Shown here: positions 56,313-64,000 of the stretch, piece by piece
Position numbering within the stretch: the stretch's first letter is position 1
Layout: every line of letters begins with the position of its first letter
NCBI GenBank assembly: GCA_015039365.1
Contig: WION01000041.1
Coordinates: 124,001-188,000, forward strand
Source of the DNA: Amanita rubescens
Taxonomy: Eukaryota; Basidiomycota; Agaricomycetes; Agaricales; Amanitaceae
Reading direction: 5' to 3'
Length of the DNA stretch: 64,000 nt
Made by a program: the position numbers and the translations under genes
The notes under the pieces: generated by a model
The model's database searches: none
What the model was told of the DNA's origin: nothing
Seen by the model: only the letters and a program-made list of their open reading frames with translations

Positions 56313-59300
56313 TTACTCAGTCTCAATCAATGCTCCTCTGGGTTTCCTCAACGATTCCGCGATCCCAAGGAAAGCCTTGGAGAGTTGGACCTGTAAAACG
56401 TGGATTGAACACATGACCGTTTCAAAGCAAGAGAAAGGACCTACACTATCAAGTGCTTCATGGAAGGATGACTGCAGCGCGGGCGTCGTGCCCTGCGCAT
56501 CGCGTGCGACAGTGACCATGCGCTCCATCCGGGCAGAAGTCGTTGTCGGGCCGAATAAGATGGCGTGCAACGAAAGTCCTTTCCTGTACGTGACGTAAAG
56601 CTTGGAGTCAGCCTTCAGGCATTATCGTTAAACACTACGCACCCTTTCTTTGCAGTTTTCTGGAAGAGCGTTCGCACCACTTTATCGGAAAAGGACGCAA
56701 TTCCATCGGAAAGGAAGATAATCACTGGAGGATGCGTATCATCCCACCATTTCGATATGGCAGTGTCAGCAGCCTTGAGAGCCTTGTCGAAAGCGTTGCC
56801 CCCCTTTGGACTGTTGGGAAGGAGGAGATCCAGAAGCTCGCTTGGGGATCGCGCCGAGTCGTTTTCGCACACAAATTGTGTGTCCTCAGCATGTAAGATG
56901 ACGGTGTTTGCATCACGCTGAAGTCCGGAGGCGGCTTGGCGAGCAGACCAGAAGCTGTACAAGGCAGAGTAGACGGCGCCGAGGCGATTATCCATACGTG
57001 CACGTATCCGCGCGCTTACTGGCGAGTCTTCAAGCGGTTTTCTGTCACTCTTCTTCATTGACATTGATCTAGGGAAATTTGTCTGCACGATGTCCCGACC
57101 TGAGTGGAGTTGCTCACCTATCAATCAAAAAGATACTGTGGATGGTTAGTGGTCAGCTTTCTTTTGGTAGTTTCGTTAAGAGCACCCACATATGAAACGG
57201 TTGCTGCACAGACGCCGGGTTCCTACAGGAGAATTGATGCCCATCCCTTGAGATATAACCTTGATTCGGCTGAGCACGACTGGTGCTCAGCGGAGCATGG
57301 AAAAGTGGGAGAATACAGAATGAGTGGGTAGCGGGCTTCCCTCCAGAAGCAGCATGCTCGGATCCTGTGGAAAAAAATATGACAAGTCCGAGAAAGTCAT
57401 AGTGAAAACCCACCAGCGCACATAGAATCACTTGGAAGACGAGTGTAAGCGTGAGGCAAAGGGGGAACTATGCAGCCATGTAGCTCAACCTACCATTTTG
57501 TAAAGGACGTCTGATCTTCACGCGAATACGGATCCTTGAACCCTGGAAAAGGGTCAGGCATTGAAGTGGATGAGTGTCAAGGATCGACTTACCACTACGC
57601 TTCCAGAACAAGCTGTGCGTCAAAAAGTCCTTTGGTCGGTCGGGTTCCGGTTGTAGCTTCTTTGCGATATGTTCAACTTCATTGTTCGCTCTACACTCGG
57701 CTGGGGTCTTGGCTCTGCAATAATCAATGTGGACGTGTCTACCGATTGCTTTGCACACAAGACTGCACATCATCGGCACGCCTTCGTCGTTCGTCGAGAA
57801 CCGTCGTCCTCCCACCTCGAGACCTTCTTCGTCTGGACCATCGACGGACCATCGTACATTTGACATAGAACCATGGCTAGTTTCATGTTCCTGCTGCGAA
57901 TGACCTTTTTGAACAGAGCGGTAAGCCCTCACTGGCCTGGCTCAGGGTCTCAAATCATACCCAGCAGAAGTGTACAGTAATATTGGCAACTCGTACATCT
58001 GTTCGTGCATCAGTTGAGAGACCTGGGCCAACGCGATCAAGTCAGCTGACCTTTTTTCACAATAGTGGACGACATCCGGGTCTAAACTATGATTATGCGA
58101 ACCTTCGTGCTGTAGCTGGTTGGGAGGAATGAGCTTGACGCATTTGAGTCGTTTCGGGACTGGGCATCTATGTGAGCGGTCGGCTAATTATGTACTTGCA
58201 AAAAATCACCTTGCGAATACTATACCGGGCGTGTTTAGCGTTTGAACCGGCGTCAAGGGAAGTGAAGATGCACCTTCGTGTACTGGAAGCATTCATGCCT
58301 TCCTTTAAACGTTTCTTCGATAGATTCCGGGGCCATATCGATTTCGCACACACCGCGAGCAGCACACCGCTGAATACAAGTATGTGGTTTCCTGTGAAAG
58401 TGTTTGGCTCTGCAGTTGTGAGCAAAATGCGAATCACATACCCACAAAGATGGATCGCGCCTTCTTCCAACGCGTGTAAATGGTTAGGGCTCGAGCAAAG
58501 CCGCTTGCAAAGTTGGCAAGGTATTGGACAATACTGTGCGTCACATTGGTGACTTTCGTGCTCAATATCACTGAGGATGTGAGAAATTGAATGACCAAAG
58601 CTACGGCCGTAGGAGCGCTTACACTGAAATTCTGCACCTCCCTTCGCATTTGTATTTGTTTGCGGGTGTCGACGTGCAGAGACCACACGGCTGGGAACGT
58701 AAGATATAGCATATAATATTGCAGGAGGTGAACAGTGATAGCTACCTCGTCGCAGGCATGTGTAACCGCTGCGCACTGGTGGTCATCGTCTTCATGGCCC
58801 GAGACCTTGGGAGTCATAAGTAACAACAAACTAAGAGCTCGAATACACCCCTACTTTGGCACATTCTTCGAGGCATCCGTTTTTGCCCCGCAGTTTGCAT
58901 GGCGCGCCACACAAGTGGACGTTGACGGAACATCTGAGTGGTGGTCATGATCGGACCGCATAACACATAGTAAGTAGGTTGCTTACATGTGCTCTCCAGA
59001 ATGTCCAGCTCTGCAAAGAGAATGGTAAATATGCCTCGATTACAATTCGGATGGTTCTCACGTCATTGAGCATTTCTTTCCTCCCCCTTCATCCTCGCCC
59101 ACTTCCGCACAATACTCGCAAGACTGCGTGCAGGTGTGTGTCGTCTTACAATCGTGTGCGTCCTCGTGAAACCGATTCCGAATGCAGAACAATTGACAAG
59201 ACCGGCATTGCATCAGACAGAGTTGCACACTGCTCTTCAAGTCGATCACAGCGCTCTCAAGTGTCCGCTGGAGCTCCATCACACTCGCATGGCCAGCCTG

Positions 59301-62300
59301 GAAACGCATCAAGTTTGACTCGACCCACGCTCGTACATGGTCAATGCGCATTTCCGCCAGGTCTTCCAAGTGCTGAGTGAGCTCCTGTGCCCACTGAGTA
59401 TCGGGAACAAGCTGGCGGGAATCAAACTCGTCCCATTCTGTGACCAGTGCGTGTAATACTTCTTCGCAACTCATGTTTTGAGAGTGTTCAAGGTTGGCAA
59501 CGAAGAAGCGAGCATCGCCATCAGAGCAGTCTATTGGCATATCCGTGTCTAGATTCTGAGGGGAACAGCATGTTTTCAGGACCGTCAAGCAAGAAGTGGT
59601 GGATCGTACCTTCAGGAACTCAATTTCGGGCTCTACATCTTGCATACCGAAGGCTAAGGCAGTAGGTAAGAGTGTCAACAAGAGTTGTGCACGATGCGAA
59701 GCCATGGTTTCTGGAAGAGAAATTAGCAACCAAGCTGAACAGAACAACGGGACCGCACGAGTAAGCGCTCCCCAATCATTCGCCTGGAAAACATTAGCAT
59801 TAGGTATATAGTGGTCTAGCAGTGAATGTCTTACCTTGAGTTTCGCCATTAGCGTCTTCATCAGGTGTAAGAATTCACCTGCTGCCTTGTGCGTCACCTC
59901 TTGCTGGTCAAGTCGTCTTTTCAGCGTCGGGAACAATTTGTAAAATTCCCTTGACTCGATAACTGGCCTATCGTACTGGTGTAATCGTGCCGTCGAATGA
60001 GAGACGGGTACATTCTTACCAAGCGATGATGTTGAGCTTGCCACCATGCAGGCGAGAAATGAAGTTGGCGCCTTGCTCTTCTTCGACAATTTGTTGAAAC
60101 TTGAGTGAGAATCTGACACAAAGACACCGTCACAACGGGAACATGATATCTCTCAAATGCTTACTCTCGCGCAATTTCCGCCTTGTCCGAATCGACAACG
60201 TCTTTGATGATGATCATCAAGGTGGATTGGAAAAGTGAAGGATTTGCGACAGGGTCCAGGACTGTCGAACTAGACTGAAATGATTGGAATAGCCCAGTGA
60301 TATCGCGGCTGAAAGCGAAGTTGTTGCGGAAAAGGACCTGAAGAATCGGGGTTAAAGAGCTTCTTGTCGTTGATTGATGTAAACATACCATATTAGATAT
60401 TGCTGTGTTAAAGAGAACTAAAAGCGTATCTTCCTGGGCTGAGCGTTCTATGCTGTGGACGCCTGATAATGTGTTATGAAAATGGATTACCGAGAACGAA
60501 CTGAGCGGAAGACTTGCCTTCAAAATCGAGTGCGACGATCAAAGCTTCTTTAGTTGGAGTCACTGACATCCAAACACCTTCAGTGGTCCGCATTGCTGAG
60601 CCCGCAAACGATGTATCGACGAGGTGATTGAGAGTGAAGCTTTTCCCAACGGATTGCTCTCCCATGGAGGACACAACACGAACAGGCTGCAAAAAAGGCT
60701 AGCATTAACCCACGAGCAGTTATATATGGGAGACGTTCGCACCTTGTCCGCCATGTAAGATTGGAATATGGACTCGTACCACCCAAATGATATCGAATCA
60801 ACAATTCGATTGATCTCGGCACCAAGCAACGACTTTTCGACCTCGACAGAGTATACGCCATCTTTTAACGGAACGAATCGATTGTCTCTGGCGAGTGCCA
60901 GATGGATAGGAATGAGGCAAAGAAGGTTAACGACCCATTCTCCAAGCTTGAAAATGGACATATTATTCCATTCTGCGTCGGGGGAAAAGTTGGCTATGAA
61001 GCTGTCAAATGTCATTGCGGAGACCTGTAGCGTGCTGAGCTTATCTCCAGTTGGTTTCTTTGTCGTCCTCTCGAATGTCTCGATCATGTCAGCAAAGTGG
61101 GGCTGATAACGATTATGATCTCGGTCAGTGACGACGAGAATAGAACGACGGCAACGATCGTTTGATGAAATAGTAGCGCGCTGGACCGCTGGGAGAACTG
61201 GAAAGCGTGTCCATACATCGGCGTGGCAGTCCATGAGACAGTTATGCACCGTGAGACGAGCATCCCTTGACAAATCGCCACCGCTGTCCTTCTCCCTGAA
61301 CTTGAATTCAGTAATCTTTCGGGTGATATCAAGTGCGACAGAGCTGCAAGTGTGGGCAAGTAAATCAAGCTTTAGGAGGTGCACAGCGCTTCTGCGGACG
61401 AGTGAGCTTATGGACAGCTTGCTGTCGCCTACCCAATCTGTAATGGGAAGTGAAACCCCGTTGGTAGACCCAAAAGTACTCCAATGGTAGGCCATTATAC
61501 TAGTAGAAGCGCCATCCGAGGTAACAATCATGAAACACGAGCCATCCGGAGAAGAATGAACATCGATCGGAACATGGTGGAGATCCAAAGAAGCGGGTCT
61601 AAAATTCGTCAGGGTTGCACCAAGAATTTGATTCACCGAAGGTACACACCGGAATTGCATAGTGGTCAATGAGAATACACGGGCGATAGCTTGAGAGTTG
61701 ACGAGCAAAAGTTCCTCGCTTCCTGAGGTGAAACAGGCCTTCTTGATCGTCGTCCCCTCACCGTACCACGAACCCAAGTTGATGGTGCTACCAGATGCGG
61801 TAAATCCTCGGCTCTCGTCGTAAACAAAGACGTTTAACTGCAGCTGAGGGATCGTCAACTCCAATCTAACATTCGAATCTCTCATAATTGCATACCTTGT
61901 CACAAGAGATCAGCGCAAGCGTTGCTTGAGCTTCGTCGAATGCCAACAAGAACTCATCGCCAATCTTATTCCGATGAAGAAGCTTGCCGCGATCTCGCCC
62001 AATAGAGTTTTCGATATTATTGAGGCGATCCAAGTAAAGGTGGAGGTTAGCATTACGGTCAATCAGTACGAGGAGCAGTCTGTCCCCTTCGAGGAGTTGT
62101 GAGTGCCTGGAAGTCAATCAGCCTTGACGCAATAAAGCGATACAAAGGTTGATCTCACGAGATTGAAAACCCTACTGGTAGCTGAAAGGTGTACGACTCC
62201 TTAAAATGCGGACTTGGAACCTTGGTTGGATCAAGTCGAAGTTCTTGCTGATCTTGCGTCGTTAGGTGCATGAGATGGATGGTGAACAGAAGAGAAGCTT

Positions 62301-64000
62301 CCTCCAGTGTCTCTCGTTGGCCAGTAATGCAAAAGTTCTGTGGATTTGATCCTTTACGTTGGCCTAGTGCAGAAAGCTTGAGCGTCTGTTTGTCACAATA
62401 ATAACTGAAAATCCTACCTAGTGGTATGACGGAGTTGAGACGCAGAGTATGCCTTGAAGGTAACAGATTAATTAGAATCCATATCAGACATTCCAGAAAA
62501 GCCTTACGGTGAATCACACGACTCTGATAGAGAATTTAGTTTCTGGATGAGAGAACGTCCCGCCGCGCGGCTGTCTTGCTCGTTACGCCGGTCTGCGTCG
62601 AGCTTCAGCTGCGCCTGGATATCTTCTAGTTGTATATAACGAGCGGAGCGGAAGAGAGTTCGACAGAGCTTATCTACAACGCTTTCAAGGTACTTTTGAG
62701 CTTGATCGTGCGCATCCATTATTGTTTCCTGGAACATAGAAGGTATAGCGAGCGAGATACTCTCGAGATCCGCGATGAAGTTTGGATCGTTAATGAGAGA
62801 GGATTCGTTGACGCCATCCTTGAGCATCTTATCAGCATTTCGTATCTCAGCTTGTGTTGGCTTAGGCGTTTCATCGGCTGGCATCGCGATCTCATGGAGG
62901 ATGGAGGCTAGAGTATTCTGCAAATGCCGCCTATCGTCCTTGGAAACCGATCGAATGAGTTTAGTTATTTGAGCCTCGGTCATGTTGATGAGGTTCCGGG
63001 ATAAATAGAGGACAAGAAGGATCTTTTCCTTTGATTTTCTGAAGCGGATGTCGATGATACGCTTACAATTGGTTCGGCGAAGTTCATCTGCGAAATTCTC
63101 CGCGATTTGCGGGTGCATTGTTGTTAGGTTGAGATAGGATTCTAGGAAACAAGATCAATATGAATATGGAGCTATCAATACAATGATTAACCATTTAATC
63201 TTGATTCGTCGTCAACGGTGAGGGCTGGGACAGAAGGAAAACATCGGGAACGATCAAGTGTGCTATACATTTGTTTGTCAGCAGGGCACTAGAGAGAGGG
63301 GCGAGAACGGACGGGTAGCCAGAAAATACAGCATTAACAACTGCGAACCGGATGCTTGACTCTGTCTGAGCCCTGGCCTCCCTCAACTGGTCTTGAGCTT
63401 CATTTAGCTGAGCTTCCATGCCCTTGCGGTATGCTAATCTAATGGCACCAACTTCCTTCGTCCAGATACTACACTCGTCAGGGAAACGCTTGTTGAGCCC
63501 CGATCGGACGAGGCTATTGAGTGATTTGGGACCAATATTCTCTGAAATTTGTAGACGCTCCTTCAGCCTGCCAACAATCAGAAAAACGTGAAGGGAGATG
63601 TGGCTTCAAAGGCGTACAAACTATCTTGTAGTATGAAGGCGCTAATCTTCCGGGAGTTGAGAGTCTTGACGGAACTCTTAACAGGCACATATTGTGTTGT
63701 CAAGAATCCTTGTCTCGTTTCACCGAACAATAGGCGTGGTTTGAAGAATTCGGGGTCCAAATCACACTCCGGGTGCAATTCGGCGGTGACGAGCTCATCG
63801 GAAGCGCACTAACAAGTCAGGTAATTATTGATACATGGACAAGGATGGAAGGGTAACACACCTCGAATCCTTGGCGTACAGTGACGCCTTCTTCTTGTTC
63901 CTTCGTTTTCGCAACCTCGAAGGTGTACAACCTATCGGTATCGTCTTCGTCGGATTCAGAAAGCTGGTCGTCGCTGATTGAATTGCTCCAAATCATGGAT
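56313..64000 (-). CDS. Giant GBP-like GTPase with Cys/His-rich region and C-terminal VWA domain (5' end outside window)
   Basis: A many-intron gene enters at the right edge (an in-frame ATG lies at 63996, but coding probably starts further out). It ends at TAA, 56313-56315, and encodes roughly 2,000 residues here. In order: charged helical and coiled-coil-like sequence (64000-62500); a beta-propeller-like part (about 62400-60760); and a G domain. The G domain has P-loop GEQSVGKS (60639-60662), switch TTEGVW, LDFEG (60516-60527) in place of GBP LDTEG, and IIKDV (about 60200) like the GBP (T)LRD guanine motif. A helical region follows (60150-59100), then a zone of many Cys/His pairs (about 59150-57560) that looks zinc-binding. 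Last comes a VWA domain: DRSMSM (DxSxS) formed across the intron at 57069-57117, then SPKGGNAFDKAL and VIIFLSDG. GBP and VLIG GTPases assemble on membranes or pathogens in animals; a similar role in a fungus is inference. Confidence 0.8.

Noticed and set aside
58172..58552. 126-codon plus-strand ORF in the giant GTPase locus
   Set aside because: Antisense to exons with clear Cys/His-rich conserved content.

Overview
The window is a piece of a filamentous basidiomycete genome, most likely an agaricomycete. Genes are split by many 45-60 nt introns with GT/AG borders, plus at least three GC-AG introns. Several predicted proteins have the sequence style of agaricomycete families: a DUF7727-like membrane protein, an F-box protein, an OPT transporter, a CoA ligase, and a giant GBP-like GTPase with a VWA domain. 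All gene models were spliced by eye, so exon borders are predictions.

Layout. 0.4-2.8 kb: a 12-exon gene of unknown function. 3.1-7.7 kb: repeat-rich, gene-poor DNA with several degenerate repeat families and a broken nup107/nup84 fragment. 8.2-9.9 kb: a gene with the HxD...H...R pattern of 2-oxoglutarate/Fe(II) oxygenases, possibly TET/JBP-like. About 11-19 kb: an AT-rich autonomous Helitron with one uninterrupted ORF of about 2,500 codons (DUF6570-like region, HUH Rep, PIF1-type helicase, USP-like cysteine protease). 19.1-20.3 kb: a broken gene. 20.7-31.1 kb: ordinary genes (F-box, DUF7727-like, a 703-residue disordered protein, a RING+RRM protein). 31.6-33.4 kb: seh1, encoding a nuclear-pore WD40 protein.

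33-45 kb is a rearranged block. It holds a 4-coumarate-CoA-ligase-like gene with a 10-nt micro-exon and two tandem copies, 3.24 kb apart, of a kinase-N-lobe-like gene. A stray copy of the seh1 3' end lies 11.2 kb downstream of the original. 45-47 kb is poorly resolved. 47.5-48.5 kb encodes a secreted repeat protein made of 210-bp higher-order repeats, with a one-base C-tract deletion that changes the C terminus. 50.3-53.4 kb is a complete OPT transporter and 53.9-55.4 kb an APH-like phosphotransferase. 56.3-64 kb is a giant minus-strand gene that runs off the right edge. It combines a propeller-like region, a GBP-type G domain, a Cys/His-rich region and a VWA domain whose DxSxS MIDAS motif is split by an intron.

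The best candidate for an undescribed system is the giant GBP/VWA GTPase, which recalls the large immune GTPases of animals in architecture. Next are the intact Helitron with a protease tail and the TET/JBP-like oxygenase beside it. No tRNA, rRNA, CRISPR array or bacterial-type operon was seen.
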